64,000 nt of DNA. Origin: Streptomyces sp. HD. GTDB taxonomy: Bacteria > Actinomycetota > Actinomycetes > Streptomycetales > Streptomycetaceae. The notes beneath the pieces are model-generated. The model was not told where the DNA came from. It saw only the letters and a list, made by a program, of their open reading frames with translations, and ran no database searches. Position numbers and translations under genes: made by a program. The stretch is taken from NCBI RefSeq assembly GCF_028369295.1, contig NZ_JAQMYP010000011.1:142239-206238 (forward strand), written 5' to 3'. Of this stretch, positions 45,061-53,289 are shown one piece after another; the stretch's first letter is position 1, and every line of letters starts with the position of its first letter.

Positions 45061-45234
45061 CTACCGGAGCCGCGGGACCGGCGGGCCCTGCGCGAGGACT
45101 CCGAGCGCGTCGTCGGACTCGGCGTCGAAGCGGACCGCGCCGCGCAGGTCGAGGAGGTCGCTCACCACGACCTCGGTGGTGAACGGTGCCCCTGTGCCGC
45201 AGGAGGGCGGTCGACACCGGGGCGCGCCCCACAT
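45061..45234 (-). CDS. Small ORF of unknown function upstream of the ABC transporter
   Basis: A 57-aa frame from ATG 45234 to TAG 45061, reading MWGAPRCRPP at the start and FTTEVVVSDLLDLRGAVRFD then AESDDALGVLAQGPPVPRLR at the end. The second half has protein-like composition, amphipathic and acidic; the first half looks like noise, so it may instead be the C-terminal remnant of a lost gene. Same strand as the exporter, but 213 bp away with the palindrome between. A peptide substrate for the exporter is possible but unsupported beyond position. Confidence 0.25.
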   Translation of the reverse strand: MWGAPRCRPPSCGTGAPFTTEVVVSDLLDLRGAVRFDAESDDALGVLAQGPPVPRLR

Positions 45235-45594
45235 CGCCGCCTACCGAGCGGGAAAGACCGTCATCGACATCTGCAACCTGACCCCACCGCTCGGCGTGAC
45301 AACGCCGCTACGCATCAGTTGACGCTCGGGGTCACCGGCGGGCGTCGTAGCTGTCGCGGGCCGCAAGTACCTCGGTGATGTGCTCCTCGGCCCAGCGGCC
45401 CAGCGGCCCAGCGCCTGGCGGGGAGCATGCAAGGAAATAGGACGACTGGTTACTGATGGTGGGTGTAGGGCTCCGGTCAGCGGACGGCCTTCCCTCCAAC
45501 GGCGGCCCTGCTGCTCTCGTCCAGGGAGCGCCCGGCGGCCCGCAGCGTCGGTCGTTCGGGTTGGCCCGACGTGCGCACAGGCGAGGCCCGCCGC
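45235..45594. other. Gap with short coding remnants
   Basis: 360 bp. On the minus strand a C-terminal-looking piece, RWAEEHITEVLAARDSYDAR, ends at a TGA near 45332. On the plus strand TVIDICNLTPPLGVTTPLRI precedes a stop near 45322. Neither has a start with a ribosome site. Probably debris of replaced genes. Confidence 0.3.
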
Positions 45595-46008
45595 CTACTC
45601 CCCGGCCACCCGGGAGCGGTGGACGTGCCGCAGGGTGAGGAGTTCGGCGACGGCCTCCAGCCAGCGGGCGGCCTCTTCGTCGCCGTCGATCCCGTCGGCG
45701 GCGGTGGCCGCGGACTCCAGCCACGCACACACCATGGACGCCGCCTGGTCGCCCGGCACCGGCTCGCGCAGCTCGGCCGCGTACCGGACACCCCCGCCGC
45801 GTACCACCTTGGCGAGGAAGGCCACCGCCCGCGGCTGGATCCCGAGCCGGTCAAGGAGGACGGCGGCGCCCACCGCGCCGTCGCCGAAGAGGGCGGTGCG
45901 GTGCGGTCCGGCGAAGGAGAGGCCGTAGCGCAGCATCGCCGGGATGTCCGACTGTGCCAGCTCGTCGTCGGTCCGGCCGGGCGGCGAGGTCTGCGGCGCG
46001 GAGGTCAT
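45595..46008 (-). CDS. Small cytoplasmic protein, last gene of the WXG-effector operon
   Basis: A 137-aa soluble protein with no recognised family (MTSAPQTSPPGRTDDELAQ; central DRLGIQPRAVAFLAKVVRGG; helical C-terminus AARWLEAVAELLTLRHVHRS). No signal or membrane segment. Its ATG overlaps the lipoprotein stop by 4 bp (46005-46008), so it is translated with it. Position at the end of an effector operon would suit a second immunity protein, adaptor or chaperone; inferred from context only. Confidence 0.7.
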   Translation of the reverse strand: MTSAPQTSPPGRTDDELAQSDIPAMLRYGLSFAGPHRTALFGDGAVGAAVLLDRLGIQPRAVAFLAKVVRGGGVRYAAELREPVPGDQAASMVCAWLESAATAADGIDGDEEAARWLEAVAELLTLRHVHRSRVAGE

Positions 46009-46478
46009 GGCTTCCTCACGGTGACGGTGTAGGTGTGGATGGTGGCGCGGTACTTCTTCTGGGGGGTGGGGCTGCCGCTCGGGACCGGGGACGGGGTAAT
46101 GGGACCGCCGGCATCGCCGCCGCCGTCGCAGGCACCGCGCGGGCACTGGATGAGCCGGATCTTCGTCGTGCCCGGCCCGACGGCCTTGAAGTCGAAGAAG
46201 TCCGTTCCGCTCCCACTGCCGTCGACGTCGTCGTCGGCCTCGATCTTCTCCCGCTTGTCCGTGTTGCGGACGACGTCAGCGTCGGGCTCCGGCACGGTCA
46301 GATACCACCACTCCCCCATCGCGGTGGCGACAGGAACGGACAGCGTGAACTCCTCCCCCACGTCCACCTGTATGTGCTTCTCGTCCAGCTCATAGGTGTC
46401 CGGCCCGGTGAGGCCGCAGCCCGCGAGCACGGTCATCAGCAGGGCGGGAACGGCGAGTCGGCGCGGCGCGCGGGTCAT
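46005..46478 (-). CDS. Lipoprotein with chagasin-like (I42) layout
   Basis: 157 aa. Signal peptide with lipobox VLAGC (Cys21) predicts a membrane-anchored exported protein. The mature part is all-beta in character: HIQVDVGEEFTLSVPVATAM, GEWWYLTVPEPDADVV, then GTDFFDFKAVGPGTTKIRLI and a closing strand THTYTVTV (as encoded, IHTYTVTVRKP). Strand order and motifs (VGEEFTL, G-W, F-F-K-A-GTTKIRLI-C-RG) recall chagasin-family inhibitors of papain-like peptidases, with the NPTTG loop diverged. An insert rich in Gly/Pro/Ser lies at ~120-140. It follows the WXG-peptidase gene by five bases, suggesting an inhibitor or immunity partner. Confidence 0.72.
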   Translation of the reverse strand: MTRAPRRLAVPALLMTVLAGCGLTGPDTYELDEKHIQVDVGEEFTLSVPVATAMGEWWYLTVPEPDADVVRNTDKREKIEADDDVDGSGSGTDFFDFKAVGPGTTKIRLIQCPRGACDGGGDAGGPITPSPVPSGSPTPQKKYRATIHTYTVTVRKP

Positions 46479-46483
46479 GACGC

Positions 46484-48085
46484 TCACTTCTGGTCGGCGG
46501 GCAGGTGGACGGCGTACGCGTCGGGCATGCGGTGGTCGGAAGCCTTGTCCATGTGGCCGTTGACGAAGTCGTCCTCGCTGACCCAGGTCGTTGTGCCCCA
46601 CGGGTTGTAGATCTGCAGCATGTCGCCTTCCTGCCCGATCACCATCATCTGGTGTCCGTGCCGACCTTCCTCGTCGTACCCCTCCACATTGATGGGGACG
46701 GGTTTGCCCTCGGCAACGGACTTCTCGATGTCCGGCAGCACGTCACGGCGCTCATCCGCACCGCGAACCTCCTGGAACTCGTAACTGCTGCCGGTGTGCG
46801 GGCTGATCTCGCCGTTGGCGATCTTGTCCTGCCCATCGGGGTCCACTCCATTCGGAACGTCGGACCACCAGTGCGTGTAGCTGCCGTCACCTTCCTCGTG
46901 CATGCGCAGCTGTTCGTCGTGGAGACGGTCGCGGAAGGCGTCGGGGTCGTCCTCCTGCCCGGACGGTCCACCGGTCAGCTCCAGCGCGTAGAGGGGATCG
47001 ACCATGGCGCGGGCGGTCACGGTGCTCGACGGCACACAGGTGTTGCCCTCCTGGGACCACGCCTCGTCGCCGAACCACTGGTAGTCGGTGTTTCGGTTCG
47101 ACCTGTCGTCCTTGAGCCCCTCGTCCACCTTGCTGTCGCCGGCCGTGACGACCGGGCTGAGGTGCTGCTGCAGCCAGTACGGGTCCTTGCCGTGGATCTT
47201 GTCGCGGAACTGGCCGACCTCGTCCACGTCATAGCCCGCGGCCAGCGCCTTGACCAGATACGCCCGCTCCTGCGGCGTCTTGGCATCCGCGAGCATCTGC
47301 TCGAAGCGGGCCTGGTCCTGCGCGTTCATCTTCTCCATGAAGCGGCCGGAACGTTCGAGGTCGTTGGCAGTGAGGAGTTCGTTCTGCTCCTGCGGGCCCC
47401 CGGCCACGCCGACGTCGGCGAGGACGAGGCGGTCGGCGGCGGAGATGTTGTCGGTGTGCATCTGCCCGGCACGGGCCTCGGCCGCGTACTTGTTCAGCTC
47501 CCGCGCCGCCGTCCGGGCCGCGTCGTCCGCCTCCTGGGCGGCGTAGTAGAGGAAGTTGGCCCCCGTTCCCGCGATCTCCTGGGCCCGCTTGCGTTCGGCT
47601 TCCTCGGCGTCTTTCTCAACCATGTCGTCGAAGAAGCCGTCCTCGCCGCCGAGCATCGTGCGGGCCTTCCGCAACTGCTCGCGGCCGTCGCCGTCCTTGG
47701 ACTGGGCGGAGGTGAGCGCGTCGGAGAGGTCGTAGAGGGCCTTGGACGCCTTGCGGAACGCCTCGGCCATCTGCTCGGCGGAACGGCCGGCCGCCGCCAC
47801 CACCTCGGCCGCCTTGGCTCCGGTACTGCCCACCCACACCGACGGAAGCCCTGACGCGGCGACCTTCTCGACCCGGTCCTGTACGTCCGCGGCATCGTCG
47901 GCCTGGCCCTTGTAGCGCTGGGCGATGGCGTCCAGGGTGCTCGGGGAACCGACCGGCGCGGAGACACCGAGGAGGTTGTCGATGGCCTCCAGGACCCCGT
48001 TCTTGCTGTCGGCCGCCGCGAGGTCTCCTATGTGACGGTCGATCTTTTCCTTGCGGTCGGTGGTGGATTCGCCTGCGTCAGCCAT
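46484..48085 (-). CDS. WXG-motif protein with papain/calpain-like C-terminal peptidase domain (candidate type VII effector)
   Basis: 533 aa. Residues ~30-130 form a helical hairpin-like region with a WXG motif (VWVGS, Trp84-Gly86), as in type VII substrates. Residues ~140-330 are helical and charged. Residues ~335-533 look like a papain-fold domain: NTCVPSS (Cys350), GHQMMVIG (His478) and QIYNPWGTTTW (Asn494), in the order and motif style of calpain/C39-like enzymes (C...GH...NPWG). No Sec signal is present. It is preceded by an Esx-like gene and followed immediately by a lipoprotein. Predicted secreted cysteine peptidase or toxin; peptidase assignment is by motif only. Confidence 0.75.
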   Translation of the reverse strand: MADAGESTTDRKEKIDRHIGDLAAADSKNGVLEAIDNLLGVSAPVGSPSTLDAIAQRYKGQADDAADVQDRVEKVAASGLPSVWVGSTGAKAAEVVAAAGRSAEQMAEAFRKASKALYDLSDALTSAQSKDGDGREQLRKARTMLGGEDGFFDDMVEKDAEEAERKRAQEIAGTGANFLYYAAQEADDAARTAARELNKYAAEARAGQMHTDNISAADRLVLADVGVAGGPQEQNELLTANDLERSGRFMEKMNAQDQARFEQMLADAKTPQERAYLVKALAAGYDVDEVGQFRDKIHGKDPYWLQQHLSPVVTAGDSKVDEGLKDDRSNRNTDYQWFGDEAWSQEGNTCVPSSTVTARAMVDPLYALELTGGPSGQEDDPDAFRDRLHDEQLRMHEEGDGSYTHWWSDVPNGVDPDGQDKIANGEISPHTGSSYEFQEVRGADERRDVLPDIEKSVAEGKPVPINVEGYDEEGRHGHQMMVIGQEGDMLQIYNPWGTTTWVSEDDFVNGHMDKASDHRMPDAYAVHLPADQK

Positions 48086-48267
48086 GTGGTGAGAGCCCCG
48101 CTGTCCTTGCTCAAATGTCAGGTGTCAGAAGTCCGGTGTTTGGTGTCCGGAGGCAGGTGTCAGAAGTCAGGTGTCCGGTGGAAGCACACACGTCGGCCGG
48201 GTGCGAGCGGTCGCCGGTGTGTCAGGTCGCCGGTGTGTCGGTCCGTGCGGCGTGTGCCGGCGGTCCG
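48086..48267. repeat. Direct repeats between the Esx-like and effector genes
   Basis: GGTGTCAGAAGTC occurs twice (about 48121 and 48154) amid related GGTGTCCGG units, then CGGTGTGTCAGGTCGCCGGTG. 182-bp intercistronic region rich in short direct repeats; possible regulatory or slippage-prone sequence. Confidence 0.45.
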
Positions 48268-48741
48268 TCAGTCGAAGTCGGCGAGGCTGGGCGGCGGCCC
48301 GCCCGGGGTGGGCCGGGTACCGACGGGCGGACCGCCCAGGGCGGCGGGGCGCGCGCCCGGGGTAAGGCCCGTCGCAGTCCCCGGGTGGGCGGCGGCGGGT
48401 GCGGGCATGGTCGTCAGGCCGTCGTTCGCTCCCGCGGATTGCAGCGCGACGATGGTGTCCTGGTCGGCGCTCTCGTAGTTCCGCTGGGAGATGCCGACCT
48501 TGTCCGCGAGTTCGTGCAGCGCGGCTTCCAGCGTCTTCGCCTCGGCCTGCCAGGCGGCGGCGAAGTTGTCGTACGCGGGGCCGGAGTCGGAGCCGCCGAG
48601 AGCGTCCGGTGTGTAGCACATCTGGTCTTCCACGGCCTTGCGTATGAGGCCGACGTCGTCGCCCGCCCGGTCGAGCTTTCCGGCCTCGCCGTCCATGCCG
48701 CTCGCCTGGATCCCGTAGCCGTCCGAGCCCGCGCCTGACAT
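48268..48741 (-). CDS. WXG100/Esx-like type VII secretion protein
   Basis: 157 aa. Residues ~10-100 are two helices separated by a turn. AAAWQAEAKTLEAALHELAD contains the Trp of the WXG-type turn, and GISQRNYESADQDT follows, matching the YxxxD/E export signal (Tyr-Glu-Ser-Ala-Asp). Residues ~110-157 are a Pro/Gly/Ala-rich tail. No signal peptide. Such proteins are exported by the ESX/type VII system, often as partner of a larger effector; here the next gene downstream is a 533-aa WXG-motif protein on the same strand. Confidence 0.8.
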   Translation of the reverse strand: MSGAGSDGYGIQASGMDGEAGKLDRAGDDVGLIRKAVEDQMCYTPDALGGSDSGPAYDNFAAAWQAEAKTLEAALHELADKVGISQRNYESADQDTIVALQSAGANDGLTTMPAPAAAHPGTATGLTPGARPAALGGPPVGTRPTPGGPPPSLADFD

Positions 48742-48966
48742 GCTCCCCGCCCTCTGATCTGAACGGCCGAACACCCCCGTGGCAGTCCAGGCCTTCTGAC
48801 CAGCGATGTTACCTGATCTCGTGTCATGAGCACGTTGCCCGGCAGGGGGGAATCAGAGCCAGTCCCGCCGCTCGAAAGCCGCGCACAAACTCGTGCAGCC
48901 GGGGCAGCCACGGGCCTGCGGCGCCGCTGCTCCGGCTGCTCGTTGCCGTCGCGCAGGGGGTGTGTC

Positions 48967-49542
48967 CTAGGACGACGGATCCGCCTCACAGGCGGCCTCT
49001 GTTTCGGCGGCGCACTGATCGTTCGGGCCGGGACCGCCGTCGGCCGAGTCGGCGCCCGTGTTGCCGCGCAGAACGTCGTTGGCGCCCTCCCCGAACAGGT
49101 CGTCGTCGCCTGCCTGGCCGCGCAGGTCGTCCGTGCCGTTGCCGCCGTGCAACTCGTCGCCGCCGTCGCCGCCGAAGACGATGTCCGCGCCGTCGAAGGC
49201 GAACACCTGGTCGTTGCCGGGGCCTGCGTCCACGGTGTCGGAGTTGGTGACGAACGTGGAGTCGGCTCCCATGACGTCGTTTCCGGCGCCCAGGCATACC
49301 AGGTCGTTGCCGCCCGCGTCGGCGTAGGTGTCGTTGCCGCCGAGCAGGGCGACGACGTCGTTGCCCGGGGTGCCGGTCTGGAAGTCGTCGCCCTCCGTGC
49401 CGACGACATTCGCGACCTGCCCCATGCAGGTCACCACCGCCTGGGGGCTCGGCTCCTGGGCGGCCAGGGCGGGTGTCGTCACCGGGACGAAGGTGAGGGC
49501 TGCCACTGCCAGCGAGCCGGCGACCGAGGTAAGCATCCGCAT
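48967..49542 (-). CDS. Secreted RTX-type calcium-binding repeat protein
   Basis: 191 aa. Residues 1-28 are a Sec signal peptide (ALA cleavage). Nonapeptide RTX-like repeats from ~48 to 175 read GTEGDDFQTG, TPGNDVVALLGGNDTYAD, GGNDLVCLGAGNDVMG, GGDGGDELHGGNGTDDLRGQ and AGDDDLFGEG. They form calcium-dependent parallel beta-roll turns. Cysteines near both ends could make disulfides. No enzymatic domain is attached, so it may be a structural or adhesion module. Between the effector operon and the PH/Imm49 genes. Confidence 0.88.
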   Translation of the reverse strand: MRMLTSVAGSLAVAALTFVPVTTPALAAQEPSPQAVVTCMGQVANVVGTEGDDFQTGTPGNDVVALLGGNDTYADAGGNDLVCLGAGNDVMGADSTFVTNSDTVDAGPGNDQVFAFDGADIVFGGDGGDELHGGNGTDDLRGQAGDDDLFGEGANDVLRGNTGADSADGGPGPNDQCAAETEAACEADPSS

Positions 49543-49868
49543 GCGTTTTCCTCTCGGGTCTGCCCCGGGCCGTCTGGTGCCGGGGGCGATGGTCGGTGCT
49601 GCCCTTGCTTCGATCCCAGTAGGAGGAATGGATTGCCCCTATTTGTGCGATAGTTCATGCTTTCCCCCTTGCGGACAGCCGCGCCCTGCCCAGAGCCCAC
49701 CTGCCGATCCGTCCGTCTGTCGCCCATCCCGGTCTCGCTGGATGTGGTCGAGCACATCAAGAACCTGTACGTCGTGCAGCACGGCATCGACGGCAACGAC
49801 AAGTGCGACGAGGCCGTGTCTTTCGGATCACCGCGAAAGGCACGGACTGAGGCTCGGCGCCGGCGGGG
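49543..49868. other. Gap with no clear gene
   Basis: 326 bp upstream of the RTX gene. On the plus strand (about 49731-49830) a frame reads DVVEHIKNLYVVQHGIDGND then KCDEAV, protein-like but without a credible start or family. TCTTTCGGATCACC at 49818 also occurs at the end of the IS5-type remnant (51378), perhaps a solo element end. Confidence 0.3.
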
Positions 49869-50291
49869 CTACCGGGGTCGCAGGGCGTGGAGATCCGGCA
49901 GATGGCGTTCGCCGACGTGGGGCAGGGTGGTCTTCCGTCCTTGGCTGTCGCACAGACGTACGCGCTGCCTCGGTGGGGACGAGTCCGTCTCCACGACGAT
50001 GTCCTGGATGTCGGGCCAGGCCCACTTCCGCACCCGCACCACCCCGACCACGGCGATCCCGCTCGCCCGCACCACCGTGCGGGCGCGCCACAGGGACAGG
50101 GCCCACACGCCGTCGACGATGGTCAGAACTCCTATCAGGATCGCCGCGACCCAGCCCGGCAGGTCGTTGATGACCACTTCGAGCACCCCGCACGCCAGCA
50201 TCAGCGCGATGAGCGCGAGCACCTTCAGCCGCGCGCGTCTGTCGGCGCGGTACTCCCGCAAGATCACACCCGTCACGCCCGTCACACCCAT
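49869..50291 (-). CDS. Membrane protein with bacterial PH-like domain
   Basis: 140 aa. Two hydrophobic segments near residues 23-40 and 45-65 (KVLALIALMLACGVLEVVIN; GWVAAILIGVLTIVDGVWAL) precede a PH-like beta domain: VVRASGIAVVGVVRVRKWAW, DIQDIVVET. This layout is common among streptomycete PH-domain membrane proteins of unknown role. It lies 18 bp downstream of the Imm49 stop on the same strand, so probably co-transcribed. Confidence 0.7.
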   Translation of the reverse strand: MGVTGVTGVILREYRADRRARLKVLALIALMLACGVLEVVINDLPGWVAAILIGVLTIVDGVWALSLWRARTVVRASGIAVVGVVRVRKWAWPDIQDIVVETDSSPPRQRVRLCDSQGRKTTLPHVGERHLPDLHALRPR

Positions 50292-50309
50292 GCCCTGCCC
50301 CCCGGTGGC

Positions 50310-51302
50310 CTACTTGGCGGCCCAGTAGCCCAAGTTGTTCCGGTTCCCCTCCGCCGCCCGGCGCGGCGCGTCCGGCGATCCCAGCAGACCGTACGGCAGA
50401 TACCCGGACCGGACACCGAGTTCCCACCCATGGACCTGGACGGCGAGGCAGGCCAGGGCGAGGGTGCCGAGGGGGAGGAGGGACCGGGGTGCGGGATCAC
50501 CGGCAGCGGCCTCGACGCTCTCCCGGTACGCGACCAGCCGGGCGACGAGGGCGTCCTCGAAGGCGTGCTGGTCGTCGTCGAGGAGTACGCGGAGCAGCCG
50601 CTGGTCCGCGCTCAGCGCGTCGCCGACCTCGTCGAGCCGCCGGGCGGCCTCCGCGCGCTCCCCGGCGTCGGGCTTGCGCAGCGGAACCGTCGGCCAGTCG
50701 CGGGGCAGATGCCCGGCCGCCTCGGTGAGATAGGGGCACAGGGCGTCCATGGCGGCGAGGTCGGCGGGGTCGGAGACGGAGGTGTACCGGTTGTAGGGCA
50801 CGCCGTCACGGATGGCGGGCGCGTAGTCGCCGCGCAGCAGCAGCCCGGTGACCCGCTCCCAGTCCCACACATGCCCGCTGACGACACACATCTCGAACAT
50901 GTCGAGCCAGGTCCGCGCGGTGGGCGCCTCCCTGACGACGTCCCGGAAGGTGATGGGCCCGTCCCCGAACTCGTCGTCGTCCGGGTCCGTGCTGATCCGC
51001 TCCCCGACGAGGGGGAACCGGAGTTCCTGGTCCCCGTTCGGGAAGCACATGATGCTCAGCACTCCGTGCACACACTCCGCGGCGGTGACGGCGACCGTGC
51101 CGGCCGCGGCGTCGAGCCCCGGCTCCGTCACCGTTCGCGCGGCGACATGGTCGAGCAGTTCGTCCGCCATGGCCCGGATCAGCGTCGGCGAGATGCTGCC
51201 GTACCGCAGCGAGTGCCACCGCGTGTAGGCCCGCCCGTCGATGTCGTCGAGCGCCTCGGCCAACCGCTGCTCGCCGACCTGATGGCATGTCACATCCCGC
51301 AC
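50310..51302 (-). CDS. Imm49-family immunity protein
   Basis: 330-aa soluble protein matching the Imm49 pattern of polymorphic-toxin loci: start RDVTCHQVGEQRLAEALDDI, then RWHSLRYGSISPTLIRAMAD, LDMFEMCVVSGHVWDWERV, HLPRDWPTVPLRKPDA and LLRVLLDDDQHAFEDAL, ending LLPLGTLALACLAVQVHGWE. Family members protect against contact-dependent or secreted toxins. No cognate nuclease or deaminase toxin gene is adjacent, so it may be an orphan that neutralises toxins of competitors, or belong to the effector locus to the left. Confidence 0.82.
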   Translation of the reverse strand: MRDVTCHQVGEQRLAEALDDIDGRAYTRWHSLRYGSISPTLIRAMADELLDHVAARTVTEPGLDAAAGTVAVTAAECVHGVLSIMCFPNGDQELRFPLVGERISTDPDDDEFGDGPITFRDVVREAPTARTWLDMFEMCVVSGHVWDWERVTGLLLRGDYAPAIRDGVPYNRYTSVSDPADLAAMDALCPYLTEAAGHLPRDWPTVPLRKPDAGERAEAARRLDEVGDALSADQRLLRVLLDDDQHAFEDALVARLVAYRESVEAAAGDPAPRSLLPLGTLALACLAVQVHGWELGVRSGYLPYGLLGSPDAPRRAAEGNRNNLGYWAAK

Positions 51303-51384
51303 GTGCCCCGTCCCTTCATGAACTCCCCGACTGGACGAAGCACGTTATCAACGGGCACTGACAGCACTGGAGCGTTCTCTTTCG

Positions 51385-52050
51385 GATCACCTCGCCGACC
51401 AGATGAAGATGGCGGCGATGTGGAGTCCGGCGAGGTCGATGGCGGCGGTCTTGTCGTATCGAGTGGCCAGACCGCGCCATTGCTTGAGCTTGTCGATGCA
51501 TCGCTCAACAGAGTTGCGCTGCTTGTACGTCTCGCGGTCGAAGGCCGGTGGGTGACCGCCGGCCGGATCGGCCTCGCTTCTTGCGCTCGGCGATCTGGTC
51601 GGAGGGTTGGGGGATCACCGCCCGGATCCCGCGCCGGCGGAGATGGGTGCGGATCGCGCGGGACGAGTAGGCCCTGTCGGCCAGGACCAAGTCCGGCGTG
51701 GTCCTGAGGCGGCCGATGGGCCTCGGTACTTGTAACTGGGCCATGACCTGGGTGAACGCGGGAGCGTCGCCTGCCCGGCCGGGTGTGAGGACGAATGCGA
51801 GGGGGGCGGCAGCGGCCGTCGATGGCGAGGTGGATTTTGGTGGTCAGCCCGCCGCGGGGGACCGTCCGAGGGCATGGTCGTCCGGCTCGCCGGCCGGGGC
51901 CCCTTGTGACAGGCCCCGGCGGCATGCTGGTGAGCGTGCACGATGATGGAGTCGACCGCGACAACCCGGTCCAGGTCACCGTGGGCGTGGGCGGGGGCGA
52001 GCAGTTCGGCGCTCCTGAACACACGGATGTCGATGCCGTCGATGGTCATC
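51385..52050 (-). pseudogene. IS5-type transposase remnant
   Basis: Leftward fragments in shifting frames: DGDLDRVVAVDSIIVHAHQH (first DDE Asp region), RGGLTTKIHLAIDGRCRP, VPRPIGRLRTTPDLVLADRA with YSSRAIRTHLRRRGIRAVIP (second Asp region), and a C-terminal piece equivalent to KLKQWRGLATRYDKTA and GLHIAAIFIWSAR. The N-terminal third is missing and at least three frame changes are needed. A dead IS5/IS427-like copy between Imm49 and PIG-L genes. Confidence 0.75.
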
Positions 52051-52192
52051 AGGCCGCCTGTCGACGCCGTCGGCGAGGGACTGTCCACGCGAACTTCCGG
52101 AGCGGAACTCGCGTGGACAGCAATCCGGGTGTGTGACCCGCTCGATCGCGCCGTGCGGTCGATGCGCGTTCCCGGCCGGTCGGACGGGCGGA

Positions 52193-53026
52193 TCAGCGCA
52201 GTCCGGCGAAAAGGTCGTTCTCGGGGATGGCCGCGCCGGTGGCGTCCTGGACCCGTACGAAGGTCTCGATGCCCATCAACTCGCCGAACCTCTCCTTGCC
52301 CATCTTGAGGAAGAAGATGTTCTCGCCCTGACTGGCGTGCGCGGCCAACGCGTCGAACTTCTGACCGCTGAACGCGGTGGTGTCCACCCACGTGGTGATC
52401 TCATCGTCGGGGAGGCCGATCTCGGCCATCGCGGCGGCCTCGGCAGGATCCGGCTCCGGCATGTCCTCACCGAACTCGCGCATGACCTCGCCGAACCGCT
52501 GCATCATCGAGCGGGGCATCGTCGTCCAGTACACCTTCGGTGTCAGCCCGGTCATCTCCAGCGCCGCCATCGTGATGCGGTGGGCCTGGATGTGGTCGGG
52601 GTGGCCGTAGAAGCCGTTCTCGTCATAGGTGACGACCACATCAGGTCGGTAGTGCCGCATGAGTTCCGCGAGCCGGGCCGCGCCCTCCTCCACGGGGGTC
52701 TGCCAGAAGGACCCGGGGGCGTCGTTGCTCGGCCAGCCCATCATCCCGGAGTCGGCATAGTCCAGCATCTCCAGATCGCTGACCTTCAGGACGCCACAGC
52801 TCGCCTCAAGTTCTTGACGGCGCATCAAGGCAACGGCTGCCGGATCGTGCCCGGGATCGCCCGGCTTGACACCCCCCGGTCCGTCACCGCAACCGCCGTC
52901 GGTACACGTCACGAGAACCGTACGGATGCCCTCCGCCGCGTACTGCGCGAGGACCCCTCCGGTTCCGGTGGCCTCGTCGTCGGGGTGGGCGTGTACTGCC
53001 ATGAGCGTCAAGGGCCGGTCAGTCAT
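52193..53026 (-). CDS. PIG-L family N-acetylglucosaminyl deacetylase (mycothiol MshB/Mca-like)
   Basis: 277 aa from ATG 53026 (AGGAGGA upstream). Zinc motif AVHAHPDDEATGTGG is at the N-terminus and the third ligand in FYGHPDHIQAHR near residue 145. Between are TCTDGGCGDGPGG and RRQELEASCGVL, typical of mycothiol-pathway deacetylases and amidases. The enzyme removes acetyl groups from GlcNAc conjugates or hydrolyses mycothiol S-conjugates. Housekeeping copies usually lie elsewhere; this may be a paralogue. Flanked by an IS remnant. Confidence 0.9.
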   Translation of the reverse strand: MTDRPLTLMAVHAHPDDEATGTGGVLAQYAAEGIRTVLVTCTDGGCGDGPGGVKPGDPGHDPAAVALMRRQELEASCGVLKVSDLEMLDYADSGMMGWPSNDAPGSFWQTPVEEGAARLAELMRHYRPDVVVTYDENGFYGHPDHIQAHRITMAALEMTGLTPKVYWTTMPRSMMQRFGEVMREFGEDMPEPDPAEAAAMAEIGLPDDEITTWVDTTAFSGQKFDALAAHASQGENIFFLKMGKERFGELMGIETFVRVQDATGAAIPENDLFAGLR

Positions 53027-53289
53027 GAAACAGTCCTCCTGCAGAAATTCGTCTTGCTCCGAGTGCGCGGCGGGCGTACCGCGGTCCTGGGGCCCGGCTC
53101 CTGGTGGGGCGGACGACCTTGTGGTCTCGTGTTCCCCGCCCGTGCGGCGCCGGTCCCTCGATCGATGCAACCGCGCCGGCAGGACCGGCTGTTCCCGGTG
53201 CGGCCGCCTGGCCTTCGGACACGACGATCGCCGTCAGGGTCGACCAAATTGGGTCGAACAGGCGATCGCTGCTCTTCAGACTGGTGGTC

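Noticed and set aside
49818..49831. TCTTTCGGATCACC shared with the IS5-type remnant end
   Set aside because: Fourteen bases only, no paired end or target duplication; could be a solo end but not supportable.
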